From: JAKQDP01 sp964536975
GTDB taxonomy: Bacteria > Patescibacteriota > Patescibacteriia > 2-01-FULL-39-33
NCBI GenBank assembly: GCA_964536975.1
Contig: CAZHYS010000025.1
Coordinates: 1 to 5,429 of the forward strand
Direction of reading: 5' to 3'
DNA length: 5,429 nt
Position 1 is the stretch's first letter. The number at the start of each line of letters is the position of its first letter. The position numbers and the translations under genes were made by a program. Under the pieces are notes generated by a model. It did not search any database. It saw only the letters and a list, made by a program, of their open reading frames with translations, and was not told where the DNA came from. Shown here piece after piece: positions 1 through 3,684 of this stretch.

Positions 1-75
1 AGGAGGGGGTAAATTAATGTATGATATTTACCTCAATTACCCCTCCCTAACCCTCCCCTTGTAAAGGGGGAGGGA
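1..75. repeat. REP-like GC-rich palindromic repeat
   Basis: Bases 51-60 and 65-74 form a 10-bp hairpin (one T-G wobble) around the loop GTAA. Bases 1-12 are an imperfect inverted copy of 38-49. The C-rich and G-rich strands stand out from the AT-rich surroundings. No long T-tract follows the hairpin, so it resembles a dispersed intergenic palindrome rather than a typical terminator. It could still end transcription from a gene left of the window. Bases 76-180 are AT-rich, and I see no gene in them. Confidence 0.6.
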
Positions 76-180
76 ACGGCTAACTGTAAATAACTCTGGC
101 AAATCTTACATTTAACAATATAACAGTTTAACAATTTTTTTTACTTTTTCCCTTATTTTAAACAAAATATTTAGTTGCTA

Positions 181-209
181 TTGACAAAATATTTTAGATA
201 TGCTATAAT
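181..209 (+). promoter_or_regulatory. Perfect sigma70-type promoter of the DGR target gene
   Basis: TTGACA (181-186) and TATAAT (204-209) are both exact consensus hexamers with exactly 17 bp between them, and a TGC at 201-203 adds an extended -10. The predicted transcription start is near 216. The first strong ribosome binding site downstream is at 486-493, so the 5' untranslated leader would be about 280 nt. Confidence 0.85.
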
Positions 210-233
210 TATATATTAGTACCTTACAAGCAA

Positions 234-469
234 TTATTGGCAAAAAAACGGCCATAGCCAAAAGATACTGAAATATTATCTTGATAAAGTCCTCCCGTGT
301 CATCCCGACCCCTTCGACTACGCTCAGGGTAAACTCCGTGGAGGGATCCCTCCATGCGTTCGTCCCTCCCGTCCCGGGCACTCGGGACGGGAGGGCTTCA
401 CTTAGTCGGGATGACGCTACAATTGGTATTTTCTGGCTATGGCCGTATTGGGCGGCTTATTGGCAAAAA
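234..469. repeat. Inverted-repeat element with flanking direct repeats (MITE-like)
   Basis: A 13-bp direct repeat, TTATTGGCAAAAA, occurs at 234-246 and 457-469. Inside it, 249-268 and 426-445 are inverted repeats of 20 bp with one mismatch and one G-T pair, centred on CGGCCATAGCCA. Inner palindromes lie between the arms. Flanking direct repeats plus inverted arms are what a small non-autonomous mobile element with a target duplication would leave. However, the right arm ends about 8 bp before the direct repeat while the left arm abuts it, so the fit is imperfect. The alternative is simply a large RNA structure in the leader. No protein is encoded. Confidence 0.4.
299..415. repeat. GC-rich nested palindromic repeat in the leader
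   Basis: GTCATCCCGAC (299-309) pairs with GTCGGGATGAC (405-415). Inside are the perfect palindrome GGAGGGATCCCTCC (around 340-353) and a perfect 13-bp hairpin, 364-376 with 383-395, around a 6-nt loop. The segment CTTCGACTACGCTCAGGG (from 313) is a motif I associate with dispersed intergenic repeats of environmental bacteria; that is recollection, not a search. It lies in the untranslated leader of the 499-1158 gene, where the 13-bp hairpin could slow or attenuate transcription. Confidence 0.6.
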
Positions 470-506
470 TGGCACATGTGCCAAGAAAGGAGGAGGACAT
501 GTCCTC
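470..506 (+). promoter_or_regulatory. Ribosome binding site between two 14-bp palindromes
   Basis: AAAGGAGG (486-493) is a full match to the anti-Shine-Dalgarno, 5 nt before ATG 499, and it decides the start. Just upstream is the perfect palindrome TGGCACATGTGCCA (470-483). Overlapping the start codon is a second, GAGGACATGTCCTC (493-506). Both share the core ACATGT and their centres are 23 bp apart. In RNA the second can fold as GAGGA-CAUG-UCCUC, placing the AUG in the loop and part of the Shine-Dalgarno in the stem. Two operator-like dyads or translational self-occlusion are both possible. Confidence 0.55.
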
Positions 507-1158
507 TTATATTGAAGGTCAAAGTCACCAGCTTGTGGACGCGTTGGAGGCGCACGGATTTACGGCGGGTGATATCACCACCCTCGGTCAGAACAAGGAC
601 GGCGTATTGGATCATCTGAAGCTCGTGCTTCTGGGTTTGGCCAAGATCGTCCGCGAGTCCTTGAAGCTCGCGTGCGACAAGCCGTTCAACCTCGCCGACT
701 TTTTCGGCGAAGGCTGGTCGGTCTGGAAGGGTCCGGCTGACGGCAATGGCCTGGAAGGCGAAGAAGACCGCGACCCGCGCGAGGACAATCTCTCGGTCAT
801 TGACTGGGAGAAAGTCATCTTTGAGACGCATCTCAAGGAGGGAGACGGCCAGTCAATCGGCGGTGAGGAGAATCTCCGGCGCGCCAAGGCCACCAACAAG
901 ATCCAACTCGGCGGTAAGTCCTTTCGCTCGTTGTGGGAGGATTATCAAGCCAAGGGCGAAGACAGCGTCTTGGAGAAATTGCGTCGCCAAGGCGTGACGC
1001 GCATATCCTTCCTCGGGCTTGTTTTGCGGGACCCGCTCGGCGACCGGTACGTGTTGTATCTGTATTCCGATGGCTCCAAGTGGCACTGGAACTACGTCTA
1101 CTGGCTTGACTGTCATTGGGACGCCGGCTTTTCGTCCGCTTCCCTCGCAAGTAACTAG
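499..1158 (+). CDS. DGR target protein with variable C-terminal domain
   Basis: This 219-aa soluble protein shows no signal peptide or membrane segment. ATG 499 is chosen over the in-frame ATG 439 because a perfect Shine-Dalgarno precedes it and 439-498 lies in palindromic leader. Residues 10-55 look helical. The middle (70-135) is acidic and Trp-containing. Residues 171-217 are aromatic and Gly-rich (RYVLYLY, KWHWNY, WLDCHW), like the C-type-lectin-fold ends of DGR targets; the fold assignment is inference. Compared with the template at 1526-1651, residues D178, L180, D182, V200/Y201 and C205 replace Asn. By analogy with known targets, the variable face would bind a ligand, but the ligand is unknown. 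The gene is GC-richer than its surroundings and is monocistronic, between a consensus promoter (181) and a terminator (1235). The reading frame is certain; a lectin-like role is moderately supported. Confidence 0.85.
   Translation: MSSYIEGQSHQLVDALEAHGFTAGDITTLGQNKDGVLDHLKLVLLGLAKIVRESLKLACDKPFNLADFFGEGWSVWKGPADGNGLEGEEDRDPREDNLSVIDWEKVIFETHLKEGDGQSIGGEENLRRAKATNKIQLGGKSFRSLWEDYQAKGEDSVLEKLRRQGVTRISFLGLVLRDPLGDRYVLYLYSDGSKWHWNYVYWLDCHWDAGFSSASLASN
1022..1150 (+). repeat. Variable repeat (VR) of a diversity-generating retroelement
   Basis: This stretch is the 3' end of the target gene and aligns to 1526-1651. Substitutions sit at 1030 (A to G), 1036 (A to C), 1037 (A to T), 1042 (A to G), 1111 (A to T), 1112 (A to G) and one or two near 1096-1099, plus a 3-nt length difference there. 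All template bases at these sites are A. The last 38 bases (1113-1150) are identical to the template and nearly free of A, as expected for the invariant initiation-of-mutagenic-homing end. The stop codon follows 6 bases after the repeat ends. Confidence 0.85.
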
Positions 1159-1167
1159 CCCTTAGCG

Positions 1168-1205
1168 CTAGGATCCTTTGGGTTTTTAAGCCCTTGGATC
1201 CTTAG
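1168..1205. other. Hairpin just downstream of the variable repeat
   Basis: GGATCC at 1171-1176 pairs with GGATCC at 1196-1201. GGG 1180-1182 pairs with CCC 1191-1193 across a small internal loop, and the outer CTA/TAG adds pairs with one bulge. AGCCCTT occurs three times nearby (1157, 1189, 1204). In the Bordetella phage DGR a hairpin/cruciform just after the VR aids retrohoming. This hairpin, 18 nt after the VR, could be the equivalent, but it may equally be ordinary 3'-UTR structure. Confidence 0.4.
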
Positions 1206-1234
1206 CCCTTTGGACTTCCCCCCCCCGAATTCGC

Positions 1235-1283
1235 GGCTCGTGTCACTCCGGTATATCCGTTTGGAGTGACACGAGCCTTTTTA
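1235..1283 (+). terminator. Rho-independent terminator of the DGR target gene
   Basis: A perfect 15-bp stem, GGCTCGTGTCACTCC (1235-1249) with its complement at 1263-1277, closes a 13-nt loop and is followed by TTTTT (1278-1282) and more T-rich sequence. It ends the + strand transcript about 75 nt after the stop codon. Confidence 0.92.
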
Positions 1284-1294
1284 TTTTGTATAAT
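1267..1294 (+). promoter_or_regulatory. Candidate promoter for the template-repeat RNA
   Basis: TATAAT at 1289-1294 is preceded, at 16 bp, by GTGACA (1267-1272). The -35 match is fair and the -10 is exact. It overlaps the preceding terminator stem, which allows independent transcription starting near 1301 toward the template repeat. Confidence 0.5.
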
Positions 1295-1525
1295 AAAAAT
1301 GGTAATAGGTGAATACGCGGGCGGTCAAGGCTTCCCGCTACCGAATCCAGTCGCCATATCTCTCAGAATATCTCCGATCACGGTTTGGGATAGCGTAGAA
1401 TATGGGGCTAAAAAACGAAGTTACTTGGTATAAACGCTAGGGTATTTTAGATACCAAATACGATACAGCTCCAAGTCCGCTAATTGGCGGACAAGGGGCG
1501 GTGGCACGGAAGGCGTTTATATATT

Positions 1526-1651
1526 TTTTGCGGAACCCGAACGGCAACCGGTACGTGTTGTATCTGTATTCCGATGGCTCCAAGTGGCACTGGAACTACA
1601 ACTGGCTTGACAATCATTGGGACGCCGGCTTTTCGTCCGCTTCCCTCGCAA
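1526..1651 (+). repeat. Template repeat (TR) of a diversity-generating retroelement
   Basis: This is a near copy of 1022-1150. Of 25 adenines in it, 7-8 differ in the gene copy, while none of about 100 non-A bases differs. If seven differences fell at random, all landing on A would have a chance of roughly 0.2 to the seventh power, about 1 in 80,000. The changed adenines are in AAC/AAT triplets in the gene's reading frame (1534, 1540-1541, 1546, 1600-1601, 1612-1613). Retained adenines mark this copy as the template rather than a second target. Confidence 0.82.
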
Positions 1652-1663
1652 CTTGCTTCATTT

Positions 1664-1694
1664 CTCTCCCGTTTTGGCGGGAGAGTTTTGTTTT
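1664..1694 (+). terminator. Terminator/hairpin after the template repeat
   Basis: A perfect 8-bp stem, CTCTCCCG (1664-1671) with CGGGAGAG (1678-1685), has a 6-nt loop and is followed by TTTTGTTTTATTTT. It begins 13 nt after the TR ends, so it would define the 3' end of the template RNA. Confidence 0.85.
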
Positions 1695-1765
1695 ATTTTA
1701 AAATATTTTCAACATTTTCCGTTGCTTCTTTTTCCTTTTCTTTATGTTAAAATAAATTAAATCAT

Positions 1766-1999
1766 ATGGGGAAAACCGCCAAAAAAATCCAAAAAATCAT
1801 TGAGCAGAAGCGGCTCAAGGAGAAGGAAAAAATGATGGAAATGATCTATGACACCGATCATGACGGACTTAGCGATTATCAGGAAAAAATGTATGGCACC
1901 GATCCGACCAGGGCCGATTCTGACGCGGATGGGCTTAGTGATTATGAGGAGATATTTGAATTTGAAATTTATTTGTTATTTATGATTTTGAATTTGTGA
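1766..1999 (+). CDS. Short protein with TSP3-like Ca-binding repeats, probably truncated
   Basis: This 77-aa frame has a Lys/Glu-rich helical N-terminus (residues 1-26, likely coiled or charged helix). Two Asp-rich loops follow: DTDHDGLSDYQE (29-40) and DSDADGLSDYEE (51-62), linked by the typical YGTDP spacer. These match the thrombospondin type-3 / bacterial calcium-binding repeat pattern (DxDxDGxxDxxE), usually part of longer cell-surface or secreted proteins. After Ile63 the frame enters AT-rich low-complexity sequence and encodes only a hydrophobic tail before TGA. This suggests that the gene lost its 3' part, since a further GTDP spacer and repeats would be expected. There is no signal peptide and no clear Shine-Dalgarno. 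It is either a decaying fragment or a small Ca-binding protein. Confidence 0.55.
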   Translation: MGKTAKKIQKIIEQKRLKEKEKMMEMIYDTDHDGLSDYQEKMYGTDPTRADSDADGLSDYEEIFEFEIYLLFMILNL

Positions 2000-2130
2000 T
2001 TTTAATGTTCCATGTTTCGTGTTATGCGTTATGTGGTGTTCCGAGTTATGAGTCGCGAGTTATGAGCTCCGAATGATATTATCCGTTACTGGCTACTCGT
2101 TACCAATTACCAATTACCAATTACAATCAC
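1955..2130. repeat. Low-complexity spacer with short tandem repeats
   Basis: It begins with TTTGAATTTGAAATTTATTT-type sequence that breaks the TSP3-like gene. It continues with degenerate GTTATG-containing units (GAGTTATGAG at 2043-2052 and 2057-2066, a 14-bp period) and ends with about 3.5 copies of a 7-bp unit, TACCAAT (from 2101). No gene is supported. It lies between the convergent 3' ends of the TSP3-like frame and recR. Confidence 0.6.
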
Positions 2131-2135
2131 CATCC

Positions 2136-2735
2136 TCATCCAAGCGGCTGTCTTCCCTTAAATGCATTCTCCATCGTAATTTCATCCGTGTATTCCAAAT
2201 CCGCGCCAGTCGGCAAGCCGCGTCCCAAGCGGCTTATTTTTATATTTTGGAACTGCCGGAGCAGTTTGGCGAGATAAAGAGTAGTGGTTTCGCCGGGGAT
2301 GTCGGGATTAAGCGCCAAAATTATTTCTTCTACCTCGTCCTTTCTTATTCTTTCAATTAAATGGCTGATACGGATATCATTTGGCTCAATGCCATCCGCC
2401 GGATTAATGTTACCGCCAAGGATATGATATCGGCCGTCAAATATCTTGGCCTTTTCAATCATAGCCAAATCTTGGGGCTTGGTTACGACGCAGATGATCT
2501 TCTGGTTGCGGCGGCTATCGGCGCAGACAAAGCAAGGATCGCTGTCGGAAAAATTAAAACAGGTCTGGCAAATTTTGACATTGTCTTTGATATGTTCAAT
2601 GGCTTCGCCAAACTGATGAAGCCGATCTGGCGGTTGATTGAGCAGATAAAAAACCAGCCGTTCGGCGGTTTTCGGACCAATGCCCGGAAGACGGGCGAAC
2701 TGGTCAATCAGGTTTTGAATCAGCTGTGGATACAT
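2136..2735 (-). CDS. recR: Recombination mediator protein RecR
   Basis: At 199 aa it has the normal RecR length. In order it has an N-terminal helix-hairpin-helix DNA-binding motif (LPGIGPKTAERL, residues 16-27), a four-Cys zinc finger (Cys56, Cys59, Cys68, Cys71), a Toprim domain (about 79-170, with GRYHILGGNINPADGI and LNPDIPGETT) and the usual RecR ending, GRQPLG. RecR acts in the cytoplasm with RecO (and RecF) to load RecA on SSB-coated single-stranded DNA in gap repair. An oddity is that the Toprim strand reads CVVTKPQD, where E. coli has CVVESPAD. The conserved Glu is therefore Thr85, while Asp89 and Glu149 remain. The stop is TGA. No Shine-Dalgarno precedes the start. ybaB, its usual partner, lies upstream on the same strand but is separated by about 620 bp holding an opposite-strand unit. 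Confidence 0.96.
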   Translation of the reverse strand: MYPQLIQNLIDQFARLPGIGPKTAERLVFYLLNQPPDRLHQFGEAIEHIKDNVKICQTCFNFSDSDPCFVCADSRRNQKIICVVTKPQDLAMIEKAKIFDGRYHILGGNINPADGIEPNDIRISHLIERIRKDEVEEIILALNPDIPGETTTLYLAKLLRQFQNIKISRLGRGLPTGADLEYTDEITMENAFKGRQPLG

Positions 2736-2740
2736 TTTTA

Positions 2741-2769
2741 TTGATTTATTTTGGATATTTTGTTACTAT
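2741..2769 (+). promoter_or_regulatory. Candidate promoter of the unit between recR and ybaB
   Basis: TTGATT (2741-2746) and TACTAT (2764-2769) are separated by 17 bp, each matching consensus at four positions. The predicted start is near 2776. It lies just upstream of the recR start, pointing away from it. Confidence 0.45.
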
Positions 2770-2819
2770 TTTTACAGTGAGTCGTTTTCTTTTCAGGCCG
2801 AACTGCCAATTAGCGGCGG

Positions 2820-2947
2820 TGAGAGATCAAGAGGATCCAGATATTTTCACGGTACTCCGCGGAAGGATTGGGGATTCCTCGTTCTCTATTTTTGGTCGGA
2901 CGTGTCGTCCAGCGGAAAGAAACGATTCAGACTCCAGGAGGGTATAG
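2820..2947 (+). CDS. Possible 42-aa upstream ORF (weak)
   Basis: A GTG-initiated frame of 42 codons ends TAG 4 nt before ATG 2952, so its stop overlaps the region of the next frame's Shine-Dalgarno and translational coupling would be possible. The product is charged and polar (begins VRDQEDPDIF, ends NDSDSRRV) and I do not recognise it. No good ribosome binding site precedes the GTG. The same frame is open back to ATG 2726, but that start lies before the predicted transcription start. Confidence 0.15.
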
Positions 2948-2951
2948 GCTT

Positions 2952-3032
2952 ATGTTGGTGGTGATGATGTCCCGGTCCATGGCATTGGAGAAGACGCCGG
3001 TCCACAAGAAGAAGGACGTGGCCGCCAAGTAG
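2952..3032 (+). CDS. Small ORF, 26-aa basic peptide
   Basis: ATG 2952 is preceded by AGGAGGG (2936-2942) at a 9-nt spacing, one of the two best ribosome binding sites in the window. The peptide starts MLVVMMSRSMALEK and ends in a Lys-rich tail, HKKKDVAAK, then TAG. The N-terminus is Met/Val-rich but too short for a clear signal or membrane segment. I do not recognise a family. It is the first of two consecutive well-initiated short frames in the unit. Confidence 0.35.
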   Translation: MLVVMMSRSMALEKTPVHKKKDVAAK

Positions 3033-3067
3033 GTCGGAGACGCGAACAGAATCGGGAGGTGGTACAG

Positions 3068-3127
3068 ATGACTCGATATGTGGCCCTGAGATCGCCCAGG
3101 GATATCGCGGTCGCTGGTTTTCTTTGA
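3068..3127 (+). CDS. Small ORF, 19-aa peptide
   Basis: ATG 3068 has GGGAGG (3054-3059) 8 nt upstream. The peptide is MTRYVALRSPRDIAVAGFL, ending TGA. A frame offset by one base (open 3090-3288) continues past it for about 57 more codons and runs through the terminator. One frameshift near 3120 would therefore give a protein of about 75 aa. This makes a broken or frameshifted small gene, or a genuinely tiny peptide, both possible. I recognise no family. Confidence 0.3.
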   Translation: MTRYVALRSPRDIAVAGFL

Positions 3128-3213
3128 GCGCCACGGCCGCTCACCATCGCTGCTTGCCTTAGGGCGAGCATTGCCCCGAAACGGTAAATTCAAGCATTTT
3201 CCCCGACTACATT

Positions 3214-3264
3214 CCGTAGCGTTGCCACACCTTGGCAAACATGGCGACGCTACGGTCTTTTTTT
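3214..3264 (+). terminator. Strong rho-independent terminator (+ strand)
   Basis: CCGTAGCGTTGCCA (3214-3227) pairs with TGGCGACGCTACGG (3242-3255): 14 bp with one G-U pair and a 14-nt loop. It is followed by TC and seven T (3258-3264). A shorter alternative hairpin, TTGCCA/TGGCAA (3222-3238), lies inside and would compete with it. No T-tract exists in the - direction. Confidence 0.88.
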
Positions 3265-3320
3265 ATTCTAAATATTGTATTAATTAAGCCTGCTTTGGGA
3301 TTTTAAATTCCTGCCCGCCG

Positions 3321-3340
3321 CCTGCTTGCCGGCAGGCAGG
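3321..3340. repeat. Short GC-rich palindrome after ybaB
   Basis: This 20-bp palindrome is centred on GCCGGC, with one wobble (CCTGCTTGCC with GGCAGGCAGG), and is embedded in AT-rich sequence. It sits 21 bp past the ybaB stop on the - strand. It lacks a T-tract, so it looks like a dispersed intergenic palindrome rather than a good terminator. Confidence 0.5.
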
Positions 3341-3361
3341 TTAAATTTATAATTTCCCCAG

Positions 3362-3652
3362 TTACATTCTCGGCAAGCCCAGGCCGCCAAGTTGTGACAT
3401 TTTTTGCGCCATTACCCGTTGGACTTTTTTTATTCCGTCATTGGCCGCCTTGGTAATCGCGTCTTCCAGCCGGTTTTTGTCGGCAAGTAATTCGTCGCTA
3501 ATCTCCACCTTTTGCACTTCCTGATTGCCGTCCATAATGATTTTGACCTTTCCGCCTTCGGCCGCGCCTTCAACCGTCTCTTTGGCCAACTCTTGCTTGA
3601 TTTTGTCAGCCTGATTTTTCAATTCTTGAAGCTGCTTTAATTGTCCGAACAT
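3362..3652 (-). CDS. YbaB/EbfC family nucleoid-associated DNA-binding protein
   Basis: This 96-aa protein starts with the family's Met/Gln/Leu/Lys-rich coiled-coil helix (MFGQLKQLQELKNQADKIKQ). It continues with the beta segment GGKVKIIMDGNQEVQKVEIS (33-52), a second helical part (DKNRLEDAITKAANDGIKKV, 58-77) and a Gly/Leu-rich tail. Family members form dimers that bind DNA as nucleoid proteins, and in many bacteria the gene sits beside recR. Here it starts 32 nt after the dnaB stop on the same strand and is probably co-transcribed with it. No Shine-Dalgarno is visible before ATG 3652. The length is slightly below that of E. coli YbaB (109 aa). Confidence 0.92.
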   Translation of the reverse strand: MFGQLKQLQELKNQADKIKQELAKETVEGAAEGGKVKIIMDGNQEVQKVEISDELLADKNRLEDAITKAANDGIKKVQRVMAQKMSQLGGLGLPRM

Positions 3653-3684
3653 AATTTAGATATTTTGTTAGTAAATTATTTTTT

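Larger units (their letters stand above)
1301..1694 (+). ncRNA. Probable DGR template RNA
   Basis: Bases 1301-1525 hold no convincing gene but several small hairpins: GGTAT/ATACC (1441-1455), and GTCCGC/GCGGAC (1475-1492, 6-nt loop) shortly before the template repeat. The segment then contains the template repeat (1526-1651) and ends in a hairpin with a T-tract (1664-1694). DGR template RNAs are structured transcripts that include sequence on both sides of the TR and are copied by the error-prone reverse transcriptase. The boundaries here come from the candidate promoter and terminator only. A GTG-initiated frame (1501-1701) runs through it without a usable ribosome binding site, and I do not regard it as translated. 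Confidence 0.6.
2776..3264 (+). other. Compact + strand transcription unit of unknown function
   Basis: A roughly 490-nt stretch separates recR from ybaB. It is bounded by a candidate promoter (2741-2769) and a strong + strand terminator (3214-3264). It is GC-richer than its flanks. I see no match to tmRNA, RNase P RNA, SRP RNA or a known riboswitch. No long convincing gene is present, and the longer - strand frames here read against the terminator and lack ribosome binding sites. What stands out is two very short frames with excellent Shine-Dalgarno sequences (2952-3032 and 3068-3127). A third open frame (3090-3288), without an ATG, overlaps the second. This could be a peptide-coding operon, a leader-type regulator, a structured RNA or a decayed gene with frameshifts. 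Confidence 0.5.

Noticed and set aside
178..381. - strand 67-aa frame over the promoter and leader
   Set aside because: It runs through palindromic repeat and the perfect + strand promoter, and has no ribosome binding site.
299..415. CRISPR array or repeat units
   Set aside because: These are nested inverted repeats, not regularly spaced direct repeats with unique spacers.
439..498. In-frame ATG at 439 as the start of the DGR target gene
   Set aside because: It has no ribosome binding site and lies inside the inverted-repeat arm of the leader. ATG 499 has a perfect Shine-Dalgarno at 486-493.
1501..1701. GTG-initiated frame through the template repeat as a second target gene
   Set aside because: The only purine-rich stretch is about 2 nt from the GTG. 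All differences from the gene copy are at A, marking this copy as the template, and such templates are normally untranslated.
2101..2124. Origin-type iterons in the TACCAAT tandem repeat
   Set aside because: There are only about 3.5 copies of a 7-bp unit next to low-complexity filler, with no DnaA boxes or replication initiator gene nearby; dnaB alone does not mark an origin.
2886..3238. - strand open frames between recR and ybaB
   Set aside because: They start in or read against the + strand terminator, lack ribosome binding sites, and have His/Pro-rich shadow-like compositions opposite the well-initiated + strand frames.
2776..3264. tmRNA, RNase P RNA or SRP RNA in the recR-ybaB gap
   Set aside because: There is no tRNA-like ends with TTCGA arm, no P4-like conserved ACAGAA/GAGGAAAGTC pairs, and no SRP GNAR tetraloop domain that I can find.
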